The notes under the pieces are model-generated. The model saw only the letters and a list, made by a program, of their open reading frames with translations. It was not told where the DNA came from and did not search any database. The translations under genes were made by a program, and so were the position numbers. From Ensifer adhaerens (GTDB lineage: Bacteria > Pseudomonadota > Alphaproteobacteria > Rhizobiales > Rhizobiaceae), in the NCBI RefSeq assembly GCF_002940685.1, contig NZ_PNFP01000002.1, positions 62,001 through 126,000 of the forward strand: a DNA stretch of 64,000 bases, written 5' to 3'. This document shows positions 25,906 to 34,177 of the stretch, in pieces (positions within the stretch are counted from its first letter, which is position 1; each line of letters starts with the position of its first letter).

Positions 25906-27282
25906 ATGTCCGATTTCGATCTCGTTCTGAAAGGCACCGTTGTTCTCCCCCAAGGGATCGTCGAGGGCGGCCATGTCGCGGTTCGCGACGGCAAGGTGGT
26001 GCATGTCGGCCAGGGCGTGGCACCGGCTGCGCGCGAGCGGCACGATCTCGGAGAGGCGCTGATCCTGCCGGGTGCGGTCGACGCGCAGGTGCATTCGCTG
26101 TCGCAGAAGAACCAGGAGGATTTCCTCTGGTCGACCCGCTCGGCGGCAGCCGGCGGCGTCACCACCATTGTCGACATGCCCTATGACGAGGGCAATCTCG
26201 TCTGCTCGGCGGAAGCCCTTCGCCGCAAGATCGATCACGCGAGCCCGCAGGCACGCGTCGATTTCGCGCTCTATGGCACCGTCGATCCGGAGGAGGGGCC
26301 GGCGCGCATTCTCGAAATGGTGGAGGCAGGCGTCGCCGCCTTCAAATTCTCGACCTTCGGCACCGATCCAAAACGCTTTCCCCGCATTCCGGCAGCGCTG
26401 CTCGAAGACTGCTTCCGCGCGATCGCGCCGACGGGGCTAGCCGCGGGCGTCCACAATGAGGACGACGAAGCGGTGCGTGCGGCGATCGACAAGGTCAAGG
26501 CGCAAGGGATTACCGACTACCGCGCCCACGGTCTGTCGCGCCCGCCGCTGACCGAACTGCTTGCCACCAACCAGATCTATGAGACGGGGGCGGCCACCGG
26601 CTGCCCGGCCCATGTGGTGCATTGCTCGCTTGGCCGCGGCTACGAAATCGCCGCCGCGTACAGGGCACAAGGCCACAAGGCGACGATCGAGTGCTGCATC
26701 CACTACCTGACGCTCGACGAGGAAAACGATGTCCGCCGCCTCGGCGGCAAGGCGAAGATCAACCCGCCGATCCGGCCGCGCGCCGAGGTGGAAAAGCTCT
26801 GGCGGCACGTGGCCGACGGCACGGTGACCATGGTCTCGACCGATCACGTCAGCTGGTCGGAAGACCGAAAGACCAATCCGGACATGCTGGCCAATTCGTC
26901 CGGCGTGCCTGGGCTCGAAGTCATGGTGCCGCTCTTCGTCAAGGGCGCGCTGGAGCGTGGCATTTCCTTGACGCGCGCAGCCGAACTGATGACGCTGAAC
27001 CCGGCCCGGCACTTCCGCCTCGACCACCAAAAAGGGGCGCTGGAGCCGGGCAAAGATGCCGATATCATCGTCATGACGCCGGAACCCTATGTCTATGATG
27101 CCGCGGAAAGCGGTCACAACGTCGTCGGCTGGTCGCCCTATAATGGCATCCGACTGCCCTGGCGGGTGGCTGCCACCTATCTGCGGGGCAGGCTTGCCTT
27201 CGATGGCCGCCAGGTTCTTGCCGAACCGGGCGGTGGCCAATTCGTTCGGCCGCTGCCGACGCTGACGCTGCAGGAGGCGTGA
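25906..27282 (+). CDS. hydantoinase/allantoinase-like amidohydrolase, probable hydantoin-5-propionate hydrolase
   Basis: 458 residues; start after GGGAGAGCAGC. Cyclic amidohydrolase (dihydropyrimidinase/allantoinase group). Visible metal-site residues: Lys147 (AAFKFSTFG, carboxylated Lys), His183 (GVHNED), His239 (VVHCSLGRG) and Asp313 (VSTDHVSW). The usual first HxH motif reads D-A-Gln61-V-His63, so one His ligand is replaced by Gln. In the ergothioneine route such an enzyme opens hydantoin-5-propionate to N-carbamoyl-glutamate. It follows the lyase gene by 18 bases and overlaps the next gene by one base (TGATG), so the genes are co-translated. Confidence 0.8.
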   Translation: MSDFDLVLKGTVVLPQGIVEGGHVAVRDGKVVHVGQGVAPAARERHDLGEALILPGAVDAQVHSLSQKNQEDFLWSTRSAAAGGVTTIVDMPYDEGNLVCSAEALRRKIDHASPQARVDFALYGTVDPEEGPARILEMVEAGVAAFKFSTFGTDPKRFPRIPAALLEDCFRAIAPTGLAAGVHNEDDEAVRAAIDKVKAQGITDYRAHGLSRPPLTELLATNQIYETGAATGCPAHVVHCSLGRGYEIAAAYRAQGHKATIECCIHYLTLDEENDVRRLGGKAKINPPIRPRAEVEKLWRHVADGTVTMVSTDHVSWSEDRKTNPDMLANSSGVPGLEVMVPLFVKGALERGISLTRAAELMTLNPARHFRLDHQKGALEPGKDADIIVMTPEPYVYDAAESGHNVVGWSPYNGIRLPWRVAATYLRGRLAFDGRQVLAEPGGGQFVRPLPTLTLQEA

Positions 27283-28565
27283 TGAGTAAGTCTGCCCCAA
27301 ACAAGGTTCCGGCCAATCTGCCCGTCAATGCTGCCCGCATCGCCGGTATCGTCAACGGCCTCTCGGGGATTACCGAACCGGACCGGCCCTATACGCGCCG
27401 CGCCTTTACGCCGCTTTTCCTCGAAGGTCGCGCCTTTCTCGACCGGCGCTTTCGCGCGGCAGGTCTCGAGACCCGCATCGATGCCGCCGGCAATCTCATC
27501 GGCCGCCGCAAGGGGAAAAAGTCGGCGCTCGGCACCATTCTGCTCGGCTCGCACTCGGACACGGTGCCGGATGGCGGTCGTTTCGACGGCATTGCCGGCG
27601 TCGCTGCCGCACTCGAAGTGGCGCGTGCGCTTGCCGATAACGGCATCGAGCTCGACCACGATCTGGAGATCGTCGATTTCCTGGCGGAGGAAGTGTCGAT
27701 CTTCGGCGTGTCCTGCGTCGGCAGCCGGGGCATGGCAGGCGTGTTGCCGGATGGCTGGCTGAGCCGCACGCAGGGAGATCTGAGCCTCAGGCAAGGCATC
27801 GTCGAAGTGGGCGGCGATCCCTCCAGGCTTTCCGGCTCGAAGCGCTCCGACATCAAGGCCTTTCTCGAACTGCACATCGAGCAGGGGCCGGTGCTCGAAA
27901 CCGGGCGGCTTGATATCGGCGTCGTCACCGCGATTTCCGGCATTACCCGCATCGAGATCATCGTCGAGGGACAGGCGGATCACGCCGGCACGACGCCGAT
28001 GGGGCATCGCCGCGACGCGCTGGTTGCAGCCTCCCGGCTGGTGCTGGAAATCGAAAGGCTGGCGACGGAGTTTTCGCGAGGCGACGGGCACTTTACCGCG
28101 ACGGTCGGCGAGTTCTCGATCGAGCCGAATGCGGCCAATGTGGTGCCGTCAAAAGTGCGGTTGCTGATCGACGCGCGCGCCGAACTGCGGCCGCAGATGG
28201 AACGGTTCCTCGATACGCTTCAGCCTTTGTGTCAGGGCCTCGCCGAGGCGTCTGATGTGACGATCGCGCCTGTCAATGTGATCTCGGACAACCACCCGAC
28301 GCCGGGCGATGCGCTCTTACTTTCGACGCTGGAACAGAGCTGCGAGGCGATCGGTGCCAAGCACCGGCGCATGGCGTCCGGTGCCGGCCACGACACCGCC
28401 TGGATGGGGCGTATCACCCGCTCGGCGATGATCTTCATTCCATGCCTCGGTGGGCGCTCGCATGCGCCCGAGGAGTGGGCGGAAAACGACGATATCGCGC
28501 TTGGCGCCGCCGTGCTCTTCGATGCGGTGAAGAGGCTCGACAGGAAATTGCAGGAGAAGGTGTGA
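27282..28565 (+). CDS. M20-family N-carbamoyl-L-amino acid hydrolase (amidase, hydantoinase/carbamoylase family)
   Basis: 427 residues from ATG 27282 behind GGAGG. Dinuclear-metal M20 amidase: GSHSDTVPDGGRFDGIAG (metal-binding His and Asp), FLAEE (catalytic/bridging Glu), ELHIEQGP, and a C-terminal GAGHDTAWM with SHAPEEW. These are the signature elements of N-carbamoyl-amino-acid hydrolases, ureidoglycolate-type amidases and beta-ureidopropionases. In this gene order the expected reaction is N-carbamoyl-L-glutamate to L-glutamate, CO2 and ammonia. Two bases separate its stop from the next start. Confidence 0.87.
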   Translation: MSKSAPNKVPANLPVNAARIAGIVNGLSGITEPDRPYTRRAFTPLFLEGRAFLDRRFRAAGLETRIDAAGNLIGRRKGKKSALGTILLGSHSDTVPDGGRFDGIAGVAAALEVARALADNGIELDHDLEIVDFLAEEVSIFGVSCVGSRGMAGVLPDGWLSRTQGDLSLRQGIVEVGGDPSRLSGSKRSDIKAFLELHIEQGPVLETGRLDIGVVTAISGITRIEIIVEGQADHAGTTPMGHRRDALVAASRLVLEIERLATEFSRGDGHFTATVGEFSIEPNAANVVPSKVRLLIDARAELRPQMERFLDTLQPLCQGLAEASDVTIAPVNVISDNHPTPGDALLLSTLEQSCEAIGAKHRRMASGAGHDTAWMGRITRSAMIFIPCLGGRSHAPEEWAENDDIALGAAVLFDAVKRLDRKLQEKV

Positions 28566-28566
28566 G

Positions 28567-29664
28567 ATGGGCCGGATACTGAAGGAAAAGGACGTCGAGG
28601 CAGCGGTCAAGGGCGGCTCCGTCTATGCCGCCGGCGGCGGCGGCTGGGCCGATCATGGCCGCATGCTCGGCTACGCCGCGGTATCGATCGGCAAGCCCGA
28701 GCTTGTGTCGATCGACGAGCTCGACGCCAACGACTGGGTGGCGACGGCAGCGGCGATCGGCGCGCCGGCTTCGACCACGCCGTGGGAAATGCGCGGCGTC
28801 GACTACGTCAAGGCCGTTCAGCTCTTGCAGGAGGCGCTTGGCGAGAAGCTTTCCGGCCTGATCATCGGCCAGAACGGTAAGTCCTCGACGCTCAACGGCT
28901 GGCTGCCCTCGGCAATCCTCGGCACCAAGGTGGTCGATGCGGTCGGCGACATCCGCGCCCATCCGACCGGCGACATGGGCTCGATCGGCCTTGCCGGGTC
29001 GCCCGAGCCGATGATCCAGACGGCCGTCGGGGGAAATCGCGAGGAGAACCGCTACATCGAGCTGGTCGTGCGCGGCGCCACCGCCAAGGTCTCGCCGGTC
29101 CTGCGCACCGCCTCCGACATGTCCGGCGGCTTCATCGCTTCGTGCCGCAACCCGGTCAGGGCATCGTATGTCAGGGACAATGCGGCGCTCGGCGGCATTT
29201 CGCTGGCGCTCAAGCTCGGCGAGGCGATCATCGCGGCGGAAGCCAAGGGCGGCAGTTCCATCATCGATGCCATCGTCAAGACCACCAACGGCGCGTTGCT
29301 CGCCGAAGGCACGATCACCGACAAATCCGTCGTCTATACCAAGGAAGCCTTCGACATCGGCACAGTGACCCTGGGGAAGGGCGCTGACTCAACAGTATTG
29401 CACGTGATGAACGAGTATATGGCGGTTGACTCTGCGGAAGGCACGCGGCTTGCGACCTTCCCCGACGTCATCACCACGCTGTCGCCGGAGGGCGAACCTT
29501 TGAGCGTCGGCCAGTTGCAGGTGGGCATGAGGATCTTCGTCCTGCATGTGCCAAAGACGGTGATCCCGCTGTCGTCAAGCGTGCTCGACCCGACGGTCTA
29601 TCCATCGGTGGAGAAAGCCATGGGCATCGAGCTTGCCCGCTACGCGCTTTCCGGCCGGAGCTGA
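28567..29664 (+). CDS. DUF917 / S-methyl-thiohydantoin desulfurase family protein
   Basis: 365 residues covering the whole two-domain DUF917 family, which as I recall is now named S-methyl thiohydantoin desulfurase after work on ergothioneine-type compounds. Landmarks: VYAAGGGGWADHG near the N-terminus, DAVGDIRAHPTGDMGSIGL in the middle, and VLHVPKTVIPLSSS near the end. It would remove the sulfur from 5-oxo-2-thioxoimidazolidine-4-propionate (or its S-methyl form) to yield hydantoin-5-propionate, the substrate of the amidohydrolase encoded upstream. Start ATG 28567 follows GGAGAAGG. Confidence 0.82.
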   Translation: MGRILKEKDVEAAVKGGSVYAAGGGGWADHGRMLGYAAVSIGKPELVSIDELDANDWVATAAAIGAPASTTPWEMRGVDYVKAVQLLQEALGEKLSGLIIGQNGKSSTLNGWLPSAILGTKVVDAVGDIRAHPTGDMGSIGLAGSPEPMIQTAVGGNREENRYIELVVRGATAKVSPVLRTASDMSGGFIASCRNPVRASYVRDNAALGGISLALKLGEAIIAAEAKGGSSIIDAIVKTTNGALLAEGTITDKSVVYTKEAFDIGTVTLGKGADSTVLHVMNEYMAVDSAEGTRLATFPDVITTLSPEGEPLSVGQLQVGMRIFVLHVPKTVIPLSSSVLDPTVYPSVEKAMGIELARYALSGRS

Positions 29665-29676
29665 CGGGAGAGAGTG

Positions 29677-30006
29677 ATGGCGCGCGATGCCGGTCTGGAG
29701 GAGCTGATCCGCGAAGAGCTCGGCGACCGCGCCGGGCTCTCGGAAAAGGCGATGTTCGGCGGCTGGGCCTATCTGCTGCACGGCAACCTGCTGCTCGGCG
29801 CGCGCGAGGGTTCGCTGCTCGTCCGGCTCGGCAAGGGCAATGACGGCTGGGCGCTTGCGCTGCCCGATATCGAGCTGATGGTAATGAACGGGCGGGCGAT
29901 GCACGGCTGGGTGCGGGCAGGGGCGGAGGCCTATGGCGACGATGCCCTGCGCAAGCGGTTGCTTGATGGGGCGCTTGCGTTCGTCGAGACGTTGCCACCG
30001 AAGTGA
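29677..30006 (+). CDS. TfoX/Sxy N-terminal domain protein
   Basis: 109 residues from ATG 29677 (GGGAGAGAG upstream; a GTG one codon earlier is possible). It carries the TfoX_N fold (KAMFGGWAYLLHGNLLLGAR) but not the C-terminal TfoX domain of the competence regulator, so a role in DNA uptake should not be assumed. It lies within the ergothioneine-type operon, 12 bases after the DUF917 gene and before a large repeat pair. A distant relative is encoded at 59620-59964. Function unknown. Confidence 0.75.
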   Translation: MARDAGLEELIREELGDRAGLSEKAMFGGWAYLLHGNLLLGAREGSLLVRLGKGNDGWALALPDIELMVMNGRAMHGWVRAGAEAYGDDALRKRLLDGALAFVETLPPK

Positions 30007-30045
30007 GAATTGCTGGCTTGGCTCGCCGATGAACCGCGAGGTTTG

Positions 30046-30236
30046 CCCCTCACCCTAACCCTCTCCCCGCAGGCGGGGAGAGGGGACGTGGCCGCTAGCA
30101 ACGTCGAGCGTGTGGCGAGCGCCGGCCAATCATTCGCCCAATGCGGGACGGGAAAATTGCATGATGGTACGGGCCGGCGCGGCAAGCACAACGCATCCCC
30201 TCTCCCCGCGAGCGGGGAGAGGGCTAGGGTGAGGGG
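30046..30236. repeat. inverted pair of rhizobial mosaic repeats, family C
   Basis: CCCCTCACCCTAACCCTCTC (30046 onward, running into CCCGCAGGCGGGGAGAGGGG) and its inverse (CCCCTCTCCCCGCGAGCGGG from 30197, ending GGGTGAGGGG at 30236) flank about 110 bases of unrecognised sequence. Together they could fold into one long hairpin. They fill the 394-base gap 30007-30400 before the urocanase-like gene. Confidence 0.85.
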
Positions 30237-30400
30237 CCGTTGCCACCCGCCGCCACAGACGTGAGGGGCGGCGACTTGCGCGTGTCACCAATGCAAGGGA
30301 GCAGGGATCTGCCTCCGCCATAAACGAGAGGCAGCGACTTCCCGCCGCCGTGAATGTCTGGGGCAACCGCCCCGCCGAAACAACAACAAGGAACGAGACG

Positions 30401-32059
30401 ATGCCCAAGGCCAATCCCCGTCATCCTGGTTTTCCCATTCCCGGCGGGCCGGAGCTGCGCACCAAGGGCTGGCGGCAGGAGGCGCTGTTGCGGCTGCTCG
30501 AAAACGTGCTTTCGGTCGGCGAGGATCCGGACAATCTCGTCGTCTATGCAGCCCTCGGCAAGGCGGCGCGCAACTGGCCGGCGCATCGCGCCATCGTCAA
30601 GACGCTCACCGAGATGGACGAGGACCAGACGCTGATCATCCAGTCGGGAAAGCCGGTGGGGCTGCTCAAAACCCATGCCAAGGCGCCGCTCGTCATCATG
30701 GCCAATTGCAACATCGTCGGCCAATGGGCGAAGGCCGAGGTGTTTTACGAATTGCAGCGCAAGGGGCTGATCTGCTGGGGCGGGCTGACGGCCGGCGCCT
30801 GGCAATATATCGGCAGCCAGGGCGTGATCCAGGGCACCTACGAGATCTTCATGCGCATCGCCGAGCGCCGCTTCGGCGGCGATCTCGCCGGCCGCTTCGT
30901 GCTGACGGCGGGGCTCGGCGGCATGGGGGGCGCGCAGCCGCTTGCGGGTCGGATGGCGGGGGCTGCGATCCTCTGCGTCGACATCGACGCGGAGCGGGCC
31001 AAGAAGCGCCGGGAGATCGGCTATCTCCAGGAGATCGCGCCCGATCTCGATGCGGCGCTGGCGATGATCGACGCGGCGGTGAAGGAAAAGCGGGCGCTCT
31101 CCGTCGGTCTTGTCGGCAATGCGGCGGAGATCTATCCGGAGATCGCCCGGCGCGGCATCGTGCCTGACGTGGTGACCGATCAGACCTCGGCGCACGACCT
31201 CGTCTACGGCTATGTGCCGAAGGGCATGAGCCTCGACCAGGTGAAGTCGCTGCGTGACGACGGCCAGGGGCAGTTGATGGCAGCGAGCCGCGCCTCGATC
31301 GTCGAGCACGTCAAGGCGATGCTCGACTTCCAGGCGAAGGGCTCGGAAGTCTTCGACAACGGCAACCTGATCCGCACCCAGGCGCGCGAGGGCGGTGTTG
31401 CCAATGCCTTCGACATTCCGATCTTCACCGAGGCCTATCTGCGCCCGCTCTTTGCCCGCGCCATCGGGCCCTTCCGCTGGATGGCGCTGTCAGGCGAGGA
31501 GAGCGACATCGCCCGGATCGACGATCTGCTGCTCGACATGTTTCCGCACAACCGCATCATCACCAACTGGATCCGGCTTGCGCGCCAGCATATCCCCTTC
31601 GAGGGCCTGCCGGCACGCATCGCCTGGCTCGGCCACGGCGAACGCACGGCGCTGGCGCGGCGGGTGAACGAGCTGGTGGCGGCAGGAGAACTCAAGGGGC
31701 CGATCGCGTTTTCGCGCGACCATCTCGACGCCGGCGCCATGGCGCATCCGAACATCATGACCGAGCGGATGAAGGACGGTTCGGACGCGATCGCCGACTG
31801 GCCACTGCTCGACGCCATGCTGCTCTGCTCGTCGATGGCCGACCTCGTCGTCGTCCATTCGGGCGGTGGCGGCTACGCCGGCTACATGACGAGCTGCGGC
31901 GTCACTGTGGTCGCCGACGGCACGGTCGAGGCCGACGAACGGCTTGACCATGCGCTCACCAACGACACCTCGCTCGGCGTGATCCGCTATGCCGATGCCG
32001 GCTATGACGAAAGCTTCGAGGAGATCGCCGCCAAGGGCATTGGGCATGTGAAGGTGTAG
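30401..32059 (+). CDS. urocanase-family protein lacking the catalytic Cys, probable thiourocanate hydratase
   Basis: 552 residues from ATG 30401 (a weak GGAAC upstream), the usual urocanase length. NAD-binding elements are kept (WGGLTAGAWQYIGSQGVIQG; TAGLGGMGGAQPLAGRM at 169-185), as are FSRDHLDAGA, GSDAIADWPLL and GVIRYADAGY. Two active-site changes stand out: the Cys of the RICWLGYGER motif is Ala408 (RIAWLGHGER), and the HHGGG region reads VVHSGGGGYAGY. A canonical urocanase would not be expected to work this way; thiourocanate hydratases form a divergent branch of the family. It adds water to (S-methyl-)thiourocanate, the product of the lyase encoded at 24349. Confidence 0.8.
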   Translation: MPKANPRHPGFPIPGGPELRTKGWRQEALLRLLENVLSVGEDPDNLVVYAALGKAARNWPAHRAIVKTLTEMDEDQTLIIQSGKPVGLLKTHAKAPLVIMANCNIVGQWAKAEVFYELQRKGLICWGGLTAGAWQYIGSQGVIQGTYEIFMRIAERRFGGDLAGRFVLTAGLGGMGGAQPLAGRMAGAAILCVDIDAERAKKRREIGYLQEIAPDLDAALAMIDAAVKEKRALSVGLVGNAAEIYPEIARRGIVPDVVTDQTSAHDLVYGYVPKGMSLDQVKSLRDDGQGQLMAASRASIVEHVKAMLDFQAKGSEVFDNGNLIRTQAREGGVANAFDIPIFTEAYLRPLFARAIGPFRWMALSGEESDIARIDDLLLDMFPHNRIITNWIRLARQHIPFEGLPARIAWLGHGERTALARRVNELVAAGELKGPIAFSRDHLDAGAMAHPNIMTERMKDGSDAIADWPLLDAMLLCSSMADLVVVHSGGGGYAGYMTSCGVTVVADGTVEADERLDHALTNDTSLGVIRYADAGYDESFEEIAAKGIGHVKV

Positions 32060-32096
32060 GGCTTGCGTCGGAGTGGGAGGTGCCCGCATGGGCCCT

Positions 32097-32227
32097 CCCT
32101 CATCTCTGTGCTTGTCACAGAGATCCAGCCACGGCGCGTCTGCGCCGTGAATAGCGCTGAAAACCAGAGTCTCTGGCGCTGCCGACGCAGCGCCGCTGGA
32201 TTTCTGTGGCAAGCACGGAAATGAGGG
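32097..32227. repeat. rhizobial intergenic palindromic repeat, family A, copy 3
   Basis: A more diverged copy (CCCTCATCTCTGTGCTTGTC at the left; TTTCTGTGGCAAGCACGGAA then ATGAGGG at the right). It closes the right side of the ergothioneine-type cluster, immediately after the urocanase-like gene. Confidence 0.85.
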
Positions 32228-32322
32228 AGAGGAGGCGCTCCCCGAGCCTGCTTTGCGATCGAATGCCTTGGTACCCCGCCCGCCAGGCGCTAATATGCCG
32301 CCTTTGCTGCCTGGAGGCGATC

Positions 32323-33129
32323 ATGACATCGAGCTTCAATGTGCAGAGTGCCGACGGCTATGAACAATTGATGGGCCGGTGGAGCCGGCAGCTTGCACCG
32401 TTGTTCATCGATTTCGCAGGGCTCGCCGACGGCGAGCGGGTGCTGGACGTCGGCTGCGGTACCGGTAGCCTGACCTTCGCGCTGCCGCATGCAGCCGATC
32501 TCAGCGAGATCGTTGCGATCGATTTTTCACCGGTTTTCGTCGAGGCGACGATCAAGGCGAACAGCGATCCCAGGATCAAGGTCCAGCAGGCCGACGCCTG
32601 CGCGCTTCCCTTTGCCGATGCGTCCTGCGACCGGGCACTGGCGATGCTGGTGCTGCATTTCGTGCCGGAAGCGGGGAAGGCGATTGCCGAGATGCGCCGG
32701 GTCACGCGGCCGGGCGGCGTGGTTGCAGCCGTCGTCTGGGATCATTACGGCGGCATGCCGGGCATGCGCATGGTGCTCGATGTGGCGGCGATGCTTGATG
32801 GGAATGCCGAACAGGTGCGCAGCCGCTACTGCTCCCAGCCGATGATGCGGCCCGGTGAGATGATGCAGAGTTTTGCCGCCAATGGTCTTGAAAAGGTGGA
32901 GCAGACGTCGCTGATGATCCGGATGGATTATCTATCGTTCGACGATTTCTGGCAGCCGATCGCAGCCGGCGAGGGACCGCTCGGCAAGTACATCGGGACG
33001 CTTGATGCCGGCCAGCGGGCGAAGATCGATGCGGCGGTCAAGGCCGCCTATCGGGCCGGCCAGCCGGATGGGCCGCGGTCTTTTGCGGCGGTCGCCTGGG
33101 CGTGTCGGGGCGTGGTTCCGGGGGCGTGA
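32323..33129 (+). CDS. class I SAM-dependent methyltransferase
   Basis: 268 residues from ATG 32323 after GGAGG; the frame is open upstream but crosses repeat copy 3. Methyltransferase_11/25-type domain: SAM motif I VLDVGCGTGSLT (about 41-52), the acidic post-I residue in VAIDFSP, and motif IV region DRALAMLVLHFVPEAGKAIA. The target, a small molecule or macromolecule, cannot be read from sequence. It sits alone between two repeat copies, downstream of the ergothioneine-type genes, and may be unrelated to them. Confidence 0.8.
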   Translation: MTSSFNVQSADGYEQLMGRWSRQLAPLFIDFAGLADGERVLDVGCGTGSLTFALPHAADLSEIVAIDFSPVFVEATIKANSDPRIKVQQADACALPFADASCDRALAMLVLHFVPEAGKAIAEMRRVTRPGGVVAAVVWDHYGGMPGMRMVLDVAAMLDGNAEQVRSRYCSQPMMRPGEMMQSFAANGLEKVEQTSLMIRMDYLSFDDFWQPIAAGEGPLGKYIGTLDAGQRAKIDAAVKAAYRAGQPDGPRSFAAVAWACRGVVPGA

Positions 33130-33150
33130 TCGGGCTTCCCAATTCGCCAA

Positions 33151-33287
33151 CCTCATTCCTGTGCCTGTCACAGGAATCCAGCAGCGCCGCGTCGGCGGCG
33201 CCAAGAACGCCTTTGCGTCTTGGTCGGAGTCACTCACGGCGCGGACGCGCCGTGGCTGAATTTCTGTGACGAGCACAGAAATGAGGG
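33151..33287. repeat. rhizobial intergenic palindromic repeat, family A, copy 4
   Basis: CCTCATTCCTGTGCCTGTCA at the left and ATTTCTGTGACGAGCACAGA, then AATGAGGG, at the right. It lies in the 282-base gap 33130-33411 between the methyltransferase gene and the convergent dehydrogenase gene. Confidence 0.88.
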
Positions 33288-33411
33288 GGGAGGAGGTGCT
33301 TCCAGACACACAGAAATGTGGAAGGGGCAGCGCTCCAAGCCAGGACGGCAGTGGGGAGCGCGCGCCGCCGCCCGTTGCGACGTCAGGTGAATGCAACTTC
33401 AACGCACACGG

Positions 33412-34173
33412 TCACACCACCGTCTCGCCGCCATCGACCACCAGGATCTGGCCGGTCATGTAGGAGGAGCGGTCGGAGACGAGGAAGAGGATCGACTCGG
33501 CGATCTCTTCCACACTGGCCCAGCGGCCGAGCGGCACCTTTTCCCGGATATAGGATTCGATTGCGCTGCGGCCGCCCATCTGCGCGATGAAGGGCTCGTT
33601 GAAGGGCGTGTCGACCCAGCCGGGGCAGAGCGCGTTGACGCGGATGCCGTGGCGGGCGTAGTCGCCGGCCATCTGCTTGGTCATGGCGATGACGGCGTGT
33701 TTGGTGGTGGTATAGGCGATCATCTCGCGGTCGTAGAGGACACCTGACGAGGACGAGGTGTTGACGATGACACCGCGGCCGGCGGCGCGCATTGACGGCA
33801 TGACGAGGCGTGCCGCCATGAAATGGGCACGCACATTGAGGTTCCAGGAGCGGTCAAAGCCGGCGACCTCGACCTCTTCCAGATCGCCCGCGACCTGGGC
33901 GCCGGCATGATTGTGCAGGATGTCGATGCGGCCGTGGCGATAGAGGATTTCGGCGATGCCGTCGGAAAGGGCTGCGTCATCCGTGACGTCGATCGCCAGC
34001 GCCTCGGCGCTGCCGCCCTTTTCAGCGATCGCCTCGACGGCGGTTGCTGCTGCCGCAAGGCTGCGGTCGACGACGACGACATGGGCGCCCTCGCGCGCCA
34101 TGATGGCCGCACCCGCCTGACCGATCCCGGAGCCGGCTCCGGTCACGATCGCGACCCGGTCTTTCAGGATCAT
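33412..34173 (-). CDS. short-chain dehydrogenase/reductase
   Basis: 253 residues, the usual classical-SDR length. NAD(P)-binding TGAGSGIG (11-18), the motif NHAGA (88-92, a variant of NNAG), and the catalytic set Ser in NTSSSSG, Tyr154 and Lys158 (YTTTKH). Asp36 after the second strand favours NAD. Four bases separate it from the permease gene upstream on the same strand, so it is the last gene of the PotABCD-like operon and presumably oxidises the imported alcohol or a derivative. Substrate unknown. Confidence 0.87.
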   Translation of the reverse strand: MILKDRVAIVTGAGSGIGQAGAAIMAREGAHVVVVDRSLAAAATAVEAIAEKGGSAEALAIDVTDDAALSDGIAEILYRHGRIDILHNHAGAQVAGDLEEVEVAGFDRSWNLNVRAHFMAARLVMPSMRAAGRGVIVNTSSSSGVLYDREMIAYTTTKHAVIAMTKQMAGDYARHGIRVNALCPGWVDTPFNEPFIAQMGGRSAIESYIREKVPLGRWASVEEIAESILFLVSDRSSYMTGQILVVDGGETVV

Positions 34174-34177
34174 GGTT

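Noticed and set aside
29677-30006. Competence regulator TfoX/Sxy
   Set aside because: Only the N-terminal TfoX-type domain is present, as also at 59620-59964, and no competence genes are nearby.
30046-30236. CRISPR array
   Set aside because: Only one inverted pair of repeats; a CRISPR array would have several direct repeats with even spacers.
24349-32059. Ordinary histidine utilisation (hutH-hutU) cluster
   Set aside because: Both the MIO triad and the urocanase Cys are missing, there is no imidazolonepropionase, formimidoylglutamase or HutC, and DUF917 plus carbamoylase genes have no role in histidine breakdown.
17593-33287. Family A repeats as insertion sequences or a composite transposon
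   Set aside because: The elements are only 119-155 bases long, carry no coding sequence and are palindromic with variable cores, as expected of intergenic mosaic repeats; no target-site duplications were seen.
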